Assembly: GCF_036621135.1 (NCBI RefSeq)
Contig: NZ_JAZIBG010000056.1
Coordinates: forward strand, 1 to 64,000
Source: Aquincola agrisoli
Lineage (GTDB): Bacteria; Pseudomonadota; Gammaproteobacteria; Burkholderiales; Burkholderiaceae_C
Length of the DNA stretch: 64,000 bases
Direction: 5' to 3'
The first letter of the stretch is position 1. Each line of letters begins with the position of its first letter. The position numbers and the translations under genes were made by a program. Shown here in pieces: positions 56,705-64,000 of the stretch. The notes beneath the pieces were generated by a model. That model did not search any database, was not told where the DNA came from, and saw only the letters and a list, made by a program, of their open reading frames with translations.

Positions 56705-57736
56705 CTAGGGGCGACTACCTAGCGGGGCGGCACAGGATTGCCGTGCGACGAGCCGCTCGATCGGCAGCGTGCACTCGACCTGCCCGATGCGGCCCTCGAG
56801 CAGGTCGATCAATCCGTGGGTCGCCACCGAGCCCATCTCCCGCAGGGGCAGCCGCACGGTGGTCAACGGGGGATGCAGCATGTCGGCGATCGCGGCGTCA
56901 TGGATGCCCACGATCGACATCTGCGACGGCAGTTGCAACCCGGTGGCATGGAGCACCTTCATCGCGCCGGCCGCCGTCAGCACCGTGGCCGCGACGATGC
57001 CGGTGAAGCCGGCGCCACGGCCGAGCAGCTCGCGGATCGCGGCTTCGCCGCCCTCCACGGTGTAGCCGGCGGCCACCACGAGCGACGGATCGAACACGAG
57101 GCCGGCGGCTTCCAGCGCCGCCCGGTAGCCGGCCAGCCGGCGCGTGCCGTTGTAGCCCTCGGTGCGGCCGGCGAGGTGCGCGATGCGGCGGTGGCCCAGC
57201 GACAGCAGGTGCTCGGTGGCCACGCGCGCGGCGGCGAAGCTGTCGAACACCACATGGTTGGCGATGCCCTCCAGCTTGCGGTTGATCACCACGAAGGGCA
57301 CGGTGCTGCGTGCCAGGGCCGATGCCAGCACGGCCTCGTCCTCCAGCGTGGCCACCAGCAGGCCGTCGACGCGGCTGACCGCGGCGAGCGCCTCGTACAG
57401 GCGGGCATCGCCGTCGGCCTCGCCGGAATGCGAGATCAGCAGCGAATAGCCGCGCTCGCGCGCCGCGGTCTCGGCGCCGAGGATGATCTCGGGGAACACG
57501 GGGTTTTCCAACTGCGGCACCGCGATGCCCAGCATGTGCGAGCGCGCGGTGCGCAAGCCGCGCGCCAGCGCATTGGGGCGGTAGCCCAGGGCCTTGGCGG
57601 CCGCCAGGATGCGCGCCCGCGTGTCCGGCCCCACCCGCACCGCCGCATCGCCGTTGAGCACCTTCGATGCGGTGGACGCATTGACGCCCGCAGCGGCCGC
57701 CACATGGGCCAGGGTGACCACCCGTGCAGTTGGCAT
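56705..57736 (-). CDS. LacI-family transcriptional regulator
   Basis: This 343-residue repressor-type protein has the N-terminal helix-turn-helix VTLAHVAAAAGVNASTASKVLNG at residues 7-29 and the hinge helix YRPNALARGLRTARS near 53. A periplasmic-binding-like ligand domain (about 67-340) includes GHRRIAHLAG and VVGIHDAA-type motifs. It lies immediately upstream of the nine-gene operon on the same strand and probably controls it through the site at 56633-56652. The inducer would be the operon's substrate. Confidence 0.92.
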   Translation of the reverse strand: MPTARVVTLAHVAAAAGVNASTASKVLNGDAAVRVGPDTRARILAAAKALGYRPNALARGLRTARSHMLGIAVPQLENPVFPEIILGAETAARERGYSLLISHSGEADGDARLYEALAAVSRVDGLLVATLEDEAVLASALARSTVPFVVINRKLEGIANHVVFDSFAAARVATEHLLSLGHRRIAHLAGRTEGYNGTRRLAGYRAALEAAGLVFDPSLVVAAGYTVEGGEAAIRELLGRGAGFTGIVAATVLTAAGAMKVLHATGLQLPSQMSIVGIHDAAIADMLHPPLTTVRLPLREMGSVATHGLIDLLEGRIGQVECTLPIERLVARQSCAAPLGSRP

Positions 57737-57808
57737 CGATCCCGTGCTCCGTATCCCCGATCCTGCAAGATTGTGATCGAGTCGGCCGCGGCGCCTGCAG
57801 GGTCGTGG

Positions 57809-58567
57809 CTACACGCGCACGCTCGCGCTGCCCATGCCGTCAAACACCACCTCCACGAGGTCGCCCGGCCGGGCGAACGGCAGCCCGCACCAGGTGCCCG
57901 TCGTGACGACGGTGCCGGCCTTCACCACCGCGCCGTCCCGCGTCGCATGGCGCAGCCAGGCCGGCAGCAGGAAAGCCGGATCGCCGAGCGAATGGGTGCC
58001 GGTGAAGCGCTGCTCGGCGCCGGGGCCGATCGTCACACGGCAAACCTGGCGGGCCCAGTCCCTGGCCTCGAAGGGCCGCCACGCGCCGAGCACCAGGGCG
58101 CCGTGGGACTGCAGGTCCGCGAGCTTGCACGGCGCCGGGGCCTCGATGCCTTCGGCCCAGCGCGATTCGACGATCTCGATCGACACGCACATCGCATCGA
58201 CCCAGGCCCGCGCCGACTCGACGTCCAGCCCGGCCGCCTGCCGCGCATCGACATCGCGGCCGAGCCGCAGCGCCACCTCGGCCTCGATGCCCCGCAGCCG
58301 CAAGGGCCAGGCGCTGCCCGACGCCGGGCTGGCCCACGCGCCCGGGGGCGGCAGCGGCGCATGCGTCAGCACCGCCTCGCGCGAGGGGCCGCCGCTCTTC
58401 CAGTGGCTCGGGGGTGCCGAGGCGAACCAGCCGAGTTCACGCGCGACGCCGGCCTGCACGGCATACGCCGCATCGTCGTCGGCCAGCGGATGCTGGGCGG
58501 CGGAGACGGCACCGCCACTGCGGCGGGCCTGGACGAGTGCCTGGACGGCGCTGGAGATGGGATCCAT
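57809..58567 (-). CDS. FAH-family enzyme, 2-keto-4-pentenoate hydratase-like
   Basis: The 252-residue protein fits the hydratase/decarboxylase branch of the FAH superfamily: GIEAEVALRLGRD near 92 supplies acidic metal ligands, and CVSIEIVESRW, HSLGDPAFLLPAWL and GTVVTTGTWCG follow. Such enzymes hydrate 2-oxopent-4-enoate-like acids or hydrolyse acylpyruvates. It is the last gene of the TRAP operon, 23 nt after the amidase. The exact substrate is unknown. Confidence 0.87.
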   Translation of the reverse strand: MDPISSAVQALVQARRSGGAVSAAQHPLADDDAAYAVQAGVARELGWFASAPPSHWKSGGPSREAVLTHAPLPPPGAWASPASGSAWPLRLRGIEAEVALRLGRDVDARQAAGLDVESARAWVDAMCVSIEIVESRWAEGIEAPAPCKLADLQSHGALVLGAWRPFEARDWARQVCRVTIGPGAEQRFTGTHSLGDPAFLLPAWLRHATRDGAVVKAGTVVTTGTWCGLPFARPGDLVEVVFDGMGSASVRV

Positions 58568-58590
58568 GGGGAGGTATCAGGTGGCGGGTG

Positions 58591-59997
58591 TCACAGTGTG
58601 GGCCATCGGTGGGCCCAGGGCGCACGCTGCTCGTAGGCGGCCGCGAGGTCGAAGAGCATGTCGTCCTGCCCATAGGGACCGATCAGCTGGATGCCGATCG
58701 GCAGCCCTTCGCGCGAAGGCGATGCCGGCAGCGCCAGCCCCGGCAGGCCGGCCGCGTTGACCCAGCCGGTGTAGGCCGCGTGCCCGCGCGGGCCGACGGG
58801 CTGGCCGTCGATCACCGGCGGATAGGCCTGGTCGGCAGGCCAGGGCAGCGCGGCCGCCGCCGGCATCACGATGACGTCGCAGCGTTCGAACATCGCGGCG
58901 CTCTCGCGCCGAAGCGCCCTCACCCGCTCCATGATCTGCCACACGCGCGCACCACCCACACGGCGCCCGGCCTCGGCCGCCTCGCGGTACTTGGCGCTCG
59001 CCTGGGCCTCCCAGTCGGGATGGTCGTCGAACATCGCCGCCAGGCCCACCTGGCCGATCTGCTGCCACGCCTGCATCACGAAGCCCACGTCCAGCGGGAG
59101 CGCGCCACGCTCCACGCGGTGGCCCAGCGCCGCCAGGTGCGCCACCGCTTCGGCGCAGCTGGCGGCGATCTCGCGGTCGAGCGGGTTGGCATCGAGGTGC
59201 TCGACGTAGAGGATGCGCAGCGGCCCGCCGCGGCGGGGCTGCGCCGCCGCCCAGGCCGCCGCCATCGACGAACGGTCGGCCGCCGCCGGCCCGCGCAGCA
59301 CCTCGAACAGCAGGCGTGCATCGGCCACCGTGCGGGCAACCGGCCCGATGCAGTCGAAATCGAGCAGCAGGCCCGGCAGGGCGTGCTCGCGCGGCCAGGC
59401 GCTCAACGACGGCTTGAGGCCGACGAGCCCGGTGTGCGACGACGGCCGGCGGATCGAGCCGCCCCCGTCCTGCGCGATGGCCACCGGCCCGATGCCGGCG
59501 GCGACCGCGGCGACCGCGCCGCCGCTGGAGCCGCCCGGCGTGAGCGCGGGCGCCCAGGGGTTGCCGGTCACGCCGTACACCGGGTTGGCCGTGTAACCCT
59601 CGTTGGCGAACTCCGGCACGTTGGTCTTGCCGAGCAGCAGGCCGCCCGCCTGCCGCGCGCGTGCCGCCGCCAGCTCGTCGTGGCCGATGCAGTGGTCCCG
59701 CAGCGCGGGCGTGCCGCAGGTGGTGGGCATGTCGGCGCTGTAGAGGCTGTCCTTCAGCGTGAGCGGCACGCCGTCGAGCGGCGACAGCGCCTGCCCCTGG
59801 GCATGGCGCTGCGTCGAGGCCTCCGCCTCGGCGAGCACCGCCTCGTCGCGCCGTGCCACCACGGCGTTGATGCGCGGGTTCACGGCGTCCAGCCGGTCGA
59901 GCACCGCACGCACCACCGCGGTGGGCGTCAGGCTGCGCTCGCGGTAGCGGCGCTGCAGTTCGGTGGCGCCGAGGCGCCAGAGCTCGGCCTCGCTCAC
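58591..59997 (-). CDS. Amidase signature family hydrolase
   Basis: The 468-residue hydrolase has the Ser-cisSer-Lys triad of amidase-signature enzymes: Lys in GVPLTLKDS near 77, Ser in GGSSGGAVAA near 150, and Ser in QDGGGSIRRPSS near 170-178. The start is GTG at 59997, overlapping the stop of the first TRAP binding-protein gene (GTGA). An amide or hydantoin-like compound brought in by the TRAP system is a reasonable substrate; no specific one can be named. Confidence 0.88.
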   Translation of the reverse strand: MSEAELWRLGATELQRRYRERSLTPTAVVRAVLDRLDAVNPRINAVVARRDEAVLAEAEASTQRHAQGQALSPLDGVPLTLKDSLYSADMPTTCGTPALRDHCIGHDELAAARARQAGGLLLGKTNVPEFANEGYTANPVYGVTGNPWAPALTPGGSSGGAVAAVAAGIGPVAIAQDGGGSIRRPSSHTGLVGLKPSLSAWPREHALPGLLLDFDCIGPVARTVADARLLFEVLRGPAAADRSSMAAAWAAAQPRRGGPLRILYVEHLDANPLDREIAASCAEAVAHLAALGHRVERGALPLDVGFVMQAWQQIGQVGLAAMFDDHPDWEAQASAKYREAAEAGRRVGGARVWQIMERVRALRRESAAMFERCDVIVMPAAAALPWPADQAYPPVIDGQPVGPRGHAAYTGWVNAAGLPGLALPASPSREGLPIGIQLIGPYGQDDMLFDLAAAYEQRAPWAHRWPTL

Positions 59998-61028
59998 TTG
60001 ATGCCCACCACCGGGCCGAGCACCTGCTTCCAGGTGGCCGAGCACTTGTCGTAACTCTTGTCGCACAGCTCGCTCCAGGTGGGCAGCGAGACGGTGGTGA
60101 GCGCATCGCGCACGAGCTGGATGTCGGCCGGCGTCACGGGCACTTCCTTCAGCGCGTACTTCTTCACCGTCTTGCAGGGGTCCTTGCCGACGTTGCAGCG
60201 TACCGCGTCTTCGTACAGCTCGCGGGAATAGGACCAGAGCTCGCCCTCGAACTTGCGGAAGGCCTCGGCCAGCTTGCTGCGCTGGTCGGGCGTCATCGCG
60301 TTCCACTTGCTCAGGTTGATCGCGTAGGCGTTCAGCGCGATCTGGAAGCCGATGGGCATGAAATGCGTGGTCACCTCCGTCCAGCCCGCGGAGTTGGCGG
60401 AGCTGGGACCGGTGATGGCGCAGTCGGTCACGCCGCGCTCGAGCGCCTGCTGCGTCTCGCCGAACGGGATGGTCACCGGGATGCCGCCGAGCTTCTCGAT
60501 GAACTTGGCGAGCGACTGGTCGTACACCCTCACCTTCTTGCCCTTCAGGTCCGCGAGGCCGCCGACCGGCACCTTGCAGAACAGCACCTGCGGACCGAAG
60601 GGGTAGATGCCCAGCAGTTTGCCGCCGTGGCGCTCCTGCAGGCGCTTGTCGAACGCCTCGCGGTAGGCGTCGACCACCTTGCGCGCAGTGTCGTAGTCGG
60701 TCGACAGCCCGACCACGTCGGGCCCCAGGAAGAACGGCTCGTCGCGAGAGACCTGCGCGAGCCGCAGCGTCACGATGTCGAACAGCCCCGACTTCAGCAC
60801 CCGCAGGCCGTCGGCGTCCTTGACGCCGAGCACGTCCATCGGCTTGTAGTCGATGTCGATCGGCAGGCCGGTGTTCTTCGCGAACTGCTCGAAGAAGGGC
60901 TGCTCCTTGGTCTGCTGGATGAGGCCGGTGGCCACCAGGTTGCCGGCGGCGCGCAGCTTGAGGTTGTCGGCCTGCGCCGGCAGGGCGAGCGCGAGCGCCG
61001 CCGCGACGAATGTGAAGTGGGCTTTCAT
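59994..61028 (-). CDS. TRAP transporter substrate-binding protein DctP (copy 1)
   Basis: The 344-residue periplasmic protein has a signal peptide (1-20, ending PAQADN). The DctP fold includes SGLFDIVTLRLAQVSRDEPFF (about 82-102) and the conserved GKKVRVYDQSLAKF region near 169. At the C-terminus there are Cys at CNVGKDPC and ELCDKSYDKCSATWKQ. It is a close paralogue of the adjacent copy 2, with long identical blocks. It lies 31 nt after that gene. Confidence 0.92.
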   Translation of the reverse strand: MKAHFTFVAAALALALPAQADNLKLRAAGNLVATGLIQQTKEQPFFEQFAKNTGLPIDIDYKPMDVLGVKDADGLRVLKSGLFDIVTLRLAQVSRDEPFFLGPDVVGLSTDYDTARKVVDAYREAFDKRLQERHGGKLLGIYPFGPQVLFCKVPVGGLADLKGKKVRVYDQSLAKFIEKLGGIPVTIPFGETQQALERGVTDCAITGPSSANSAGWTEVTTHFMPIGFQIALNAYAINLSKWNAMTPDQRSKLAEAFRKFEGELWSYSRELYEDAVRCNVGKDPCKTVKKYALKEVPVTPADIQLVRDALTTVSLPTWSELCDKSYDKCSATWKQVLGPVVGIK

Positions 61029-61059
61029 GAGGGTTCCTCTGTCTTGAACGGTTGACGGA

Positions 61060-62094
61060 TCACTTCAGGCCGATCACCGGCCCCAGCGCCTGCTTCCAGG
61101 TGGCCGAGCACTTGTCGAACGACTTGTCGCAGATCTCGGCCCACAGCGGCAGCGACACCGAGGTGAGCGCGTCCCGCACCACCTTCCGGTCCGCGGCGGT
61201 GGCGGGCACCTCCTTCAGCGCGTAGCGCTTGCCGTTGCAGGGCTGCTGGCCGACGTTGCAGCGCGAGGCGTCGTTCCACAGCTCGCGCGAGTAGGCCCAG
61301 GTATCGGCCTCGTACCGCTTGAAGGCCGCGGCCAGCTTGGCCTGCTGGTCGGCCGGCAGCGCCTGCCACTTCTTCAGGTTCATCGCGTAGGCGACCAGGT
61401 GGATCTGGAAGCCGATCGGCATCACGTGCGTGGTCACCTCGGGCCAGCCCGCGGAATTGGCGGAGCTCGGGCCGGTGATGGCGCAGTCGGCCACGCCGCG
61501 CTCCAGCGCCTGCTGGGTCTCGCCGAAGGCCAGGGTCACCGGGATGCCGCCGAGCTTCTCGATGAACTTGGCCAGCGACAGGTCGCTCACGCGCACCTTC
61601 TTGCCCTTCAGATCGGCCAGCCCGGTGACGGCGCCCTTGCAGAACAGCACCTGCGGCCCGAACGGGTAGGTGCCGAGCAACTTGGCGCCGTGGCGCTCCT
61701 GCAGGCGCTTGTCGAAGGCCTCGCTGTAGGCGTCGACCACCTTGCGCGCGGTGTCGTAGTCGGTCGACAGCCCGACGAGGTCGGGGCCGAGGAAAAAGGG
61801 CTCGTCGCGCGAGACCTGCGCGAGCCGCAGCGCGACGATGTCGAAGAGGCCCGACTTGATGATGCGCAGGCCGTCGGCGTCCTTCACGCCGAGCACGTCC
61901 ACGGGCTTGTATTCGGCATCCAGCGGGAGCCCGGTGTTCTTCGCGAAGTTCTCGAAGAAGGGCTGCTCCTTGTGCTGCTGGATCATGCCGCCCGAGACCA
62001 GGCTGCCGGCCACGCGCAGCTTCGGGTTGTCGGCATGGGCGTGGGCGGCCGCGAGCGCGAGCGTGGCGGCGGCGAAGGCGAGCTTGAGTTTCAT
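61060..62094 (-). CDS. TRAP transporter substrate-binding protein DctP (copy 2)
   Basis: The 344-residue periplasmic protein has a signal peptide (1-21, ending HAHAD). It matches copy 1 over its whole length, with shared blocks such as EPFFLGPDxVGLSTDYDTARKVVDAY. The same Cys pattern appears at CNVGQQPC and EICDKSFDKCSATWKQ. It is the gene nearest to DctM (3 nt). Having two binding proteins suggests two related ligands or differing affinities. Confidence 0.92.
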   Translation of the reverse strand: MKLKLAFAAATLALAAAHAHADNPKLRVAGSLVSGGMIQQHKEQPFFENFAKNTGLPLDAEYKPVDVLGVKDADGLRIIKSGLFDIVALRLAQVSRDEPFFLGPDLVGLSTDYDTARKVVDAYSEAFDKRLQERHGAKLLGTYPFGPQVLFCKGAVTGLADLKGKKVRVSDLSLAKFIEKLGGIPVTLAFGETQQALERGVADCAITGPSSANSAGWPEVTTHVMPIGFQIHLVAYAMNLKKWQALPADQQAKLAAAFKRYEADTWAYSRELWNDASRCNVGQQPCNGKRYALKEVPATAADRKVVRDALTSVSLPLWAEICDKSFDKCSATWKQALGPVIGLK

Positions 62095-62097
62095 GGG

Positions 62098-63405
62098 TCA
62101 GCGTCCGAACATCAGGTTGGGGAGGTAGGTGGCGATCGCCGGGTAGTGGATGAGGATGGCCGTCATCAGCACCATCGCGGCGAAGAACGGCAAGGTGCCC
62201 TGGAACACCTCGTTGATCGAACCCTCGCGCCGCACGCCCTGGATCACGTAGAGCGTCATGCCGATGGGCGGGCTGATCAGCGAGATCTCGCACATCAACA
62301 CCATGAAGACGCCGAAGAACACCGGGTCGATGCCGGCCGCCTGCACGATCGGAAAGACGACCGGCAGCGTGCCGACGAGCATCGGCATGGTCTCCAGCGC
62401 AATGCCGAGCACCAGGTACATGACGGCCAGCATCCACAGCAGCATGATGGGCGACACGTCGACCGACTTGATCAGGCTCGCGAGCGCCTGGGGCACGCCC
62501 AGCATCGACAGCACGAAGTTCAGGTACAGCGCCGCCACCAGAATCAGCGCGGTCATCGCGGTGAGCCGCATCGTCGAGCGGAAGCATTCGTGCAGCATCG
62601 TGATGCTGAGCTTGCGGTAGCCCGCGGCGATCGGCAGGCTGACGAGCACGCCGAGCGCGGCGCTCTCGGTCACGGTGGCCCAGCCGGTGTAGATGCCGCC
62701 CATCACCACGCCGAACACCGCCAGCGGCCCCAGCAGGTGCACCGAGTTGCGCAGCTTCTCGCTCCACGGCACGCCCGCCTCGCGGGCCCCGGCCATCGAC
62801 GGCCGCCACACGCAGATCGCGAGGATCGTCAGCAGGAACAGCACCGTCATGATGGCGCCGGGCACGATGCCCGCCATGTACAGCCGCGCCGCCGACGTGT
62901 TGGTCATCGAGCCGTAGATGATGAAGGCCACGCCCGGCGGGATCAGGTTGCCCAGGCTCGCCCCGGCGGCGATGGTGCCGAGCACCATGCGCTGGTCGTA
63001 GCGCCGGTTCTTGAAGGCCGGCAGGGCGACGGTGGAGATGGTGGCGGCGGTGGCGACCGACGAGCCGGACACCGCCGAGAACAGCGCGGACGCGCCGATG
63101 TTGGTGTGCAGCAGGCCACCCGGCAGCCGGTTGAGCCAGTCGGCGAGCGAGCGGTACATCTTGTCGGTGGCCCCGCCGCGCATCAGGATCTCGCCGAGCA
63201 GGATGTACAGCGGGATCGACAGCAGCAGGTAGTCCTCCCCCGCCGCCCAGAGCTGCTCGCCCACCGCGTTGATGGCCGGCATGCCGAAGTGCAGCGTGGC
63301 GCCCACCAGGGCCACGACCAGCATGGTGGTGGCGACATGGAAGCCGATGAACATCAGGCCGAGCATCAGCGCCAGGCCGATCAGGATTTCGAGCGAAGAG
63401 ATCAC
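62098..63405 (-). CDS. dctM: TRAP transporter large permease DctM
   Basis: The 435-residue membrane protein has about 12 hydrophobic segments. Typical elements are LLSIPLYILLGEILMRGG near 65, GASLGNLIPPGVAFIIYG near 148 and SPPIGMTLYVIQGVRREGS near 383. DctM and DctQ form the sodium-driven membrane part used by DctP proteins. It overlaps dctQ by ATGA at 63402-63405. Confidence 0.94.
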   Translation of the reverse strand: MISSLEILIGLALMLGLMFIGFHVATTMLVVALVGATLHFGMPAINAVGEQLWAAGEDYLLLSIPLYILLGEILMRGGATDKMYRSLADWLNRLPGGLLHTNIGASALFSAVSGSSVATAATISTVALPAFKNRRYDQRMVLGTIAAGASLGNLIPPGVAFIIYGSMTNTSAARLYMAGIVPGAIMTVLFLLTILAICVWRPSMAGAREAGVPWSEKLRNSVHLLGPLAVFGVVMGGIYTGWATVTESAALGVLVSLPIAAGYRKLSITMLHECFRSTMRLTAMTALILVAALYLNFVLSMLGVPQALASLIKSVDVSPIMLLWMLAVMYLVLGIALETMPMLVGTLPVVFPIVQAAGIDPVFFGVFMVLMCEISLISPPIGMTLYVIQGVRREGSINEVFQGTLPFFAAMVLMTAILIHYPAIATYLPNLMFGR

Positions 63406-64000
63406 GATGCGGCTCCCACGGCGGAGGACGGGGCGGCGGCGGAAACGGACGGGCCCGCGGGCCGGGCGAGCTGGATCTCGGTCTCGGCCTCGATCTCCTC
63501 CTCCAGCGTCTGCGGTCCGAAGCGGGCGTTGAGCTCATCGGTCCTGCCGCGCACGAAAAGGCGTGCCGCATCGAACGCGGCCCAGGCGGACACCAGCGCG
63601 AACATCAGGTAGCCGCCGAGCCAGATGAGCTGGGGGATCCACATCGGCGTGGCCAGCGGCGTGGCCGCGGTGGCGCCGAGGTCGACGCTCTCCATCACCA
63701 CGTGCCAGCCGCGCCACAGGCACAGCAGCGCGAGGGCGGCCAGGCTCAGCATCGCGAGCAGGTTGAGCAGCGAGCGCACGCGCAGCGGGAAGCGCGAGAG
63801 CAGGAAGTCCACCCGCGTGTGGCTTCGGGTGATCAGCGCATAGGCGAAGCCGAAGGCGCCGACGATGCCGTAGGTGTAGGAGCCGATCTCGTCGACCCCC
63901 TGCAGGCTGAAGCCGAGCAGCTTGCGCCCGACCATCTCGATGCAGGTCAGGCCGCTGAGCGCGATGAGCCACCAGCCGCAGGCGATGACCGTGAAGTCGG
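63402..64000 (-). CDS. dctQ: TRAP transporter small permease DctQ, cut by the right edge
   Basis: The frame is open to the window's end, and upstream codons (DFTVIACGWWLIALSG...) form the first membrane helix, so the true start lies beyond 64000. Four hydrophobic segments are seen, with the family-like EMVGRKLLGFSLQGVDEI and ITRSHTRVDFLLSRFP. A charged C-terminal tail (EEEIEAETEIQL) follows. An internal ATG at 63935 would remove the first helix and is not a good start. Confidence 0.9.
   Translation of the reverse strand, partial: DFTVIACGWWLIALSGLTCIEMVGRKLLGFSLQGVDEIGSYTYGIVGAFGFAYALITRSHTRVDFLLSRFPLRVRSLLNLLAMLSLAALALLCLWRGWHVVMESVDLGATAATPLATPMWIPQLIWLGGYLMFALVSAWAAFDAARLFVRGRTDELNARFGPQTLEEEIEAETEIQLARPAGPSVSAAAPSSAVGAAS

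Noticed and set aside
63402..63935. ATG at 63935 as the start of dctQ
   Set aside because: The same frame continues to the window edge with a hydrophobic helix upstream, so the gene is simply truncated by the window.

Overview
The window is GC-rich, densely packed chromosomal DNA from a betaproteobacterium of the order Burkholderiales, probably near the Comamonadaceae/Sphaerotilaceae. The evidence is the ANDERFALAA tmRNA tag, the gph-ubiG-ompA-gyrA-pheA-tyrA-aroA/cmk-rpsA-ihfB gene order, the aroA-cmk fusion and the style of the rRNA leader. Family names come from reading the translated sequence and recalling family motifs; no database search was run.

Layout. (1) 1-2091: on the minus strand, the promoters and boxA leader of an rRNA operon that continues off the left edge, followed by a graveyard of three unrelated decayed transposases (IS481-, IS1380- and IS110-like). 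(2) 2092-7627: an operon of a DUF2760 protein and two divergent Hsp70-like proteins, the second with a large C-terminal DUF3731 region, then a DUF3297 protein. (3) 7676-20020: housekeeping genes: tmRNA, gph, ubiG, an OmpA-type protein, gyrA, a DUF2059 protein, pheA, tyrA, an aroA-cmk fusion, rpsA and ihfB. (4) 20117-35490: a respiratory formate dehydrogenase island. Its structural genes (FdoG/H/I-like, with cysteine in place of selenocysteine) sit with FdhD, MoeA, MobA, a TorD-like chaperone, DUF3305 and DUF3306 proteins and a 721-residue polyferredoxin. Tungstate-type uptake genes lie at both ends: a fused permease/ATPase on the left and the binding protein on the right.

(5) 35570-43251: a minus-strand operon for uptake (branched-chain amino acid type ABC transporter) and breakdown (DUF849/BKACE cleavage enzyme, two SDRs) of an unknown, probably acyl or keto-acid, substrate. 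It is divergent from a tannase-family esterase and a GAF/PucR-type regulator. (6) 47156-57736: a nine-gene minus-strand operon with a LacI regulator directly upstream: AGPS-like FAD oxidase, small cysteine-rich protein, FGGY kinase, sugar/polyol ABC transporter, SDR and GldA-like dehydrogenase. This looks like a polyol or glycerol-derivative pathway. (7) 57809-64000: a TRAP transporter operon with two tandem binding proteins, an amidase and a FAH-family enzyme; its DctQ gene is cut by the right edge.

The most interesting uncharacterised parts are the DUF2760/double-Hsp70 operon, the DUF3305/DUF3306/polyferredoxin accessory set of the formate dehydrogenase, and the AGPS-like/polyol operon.
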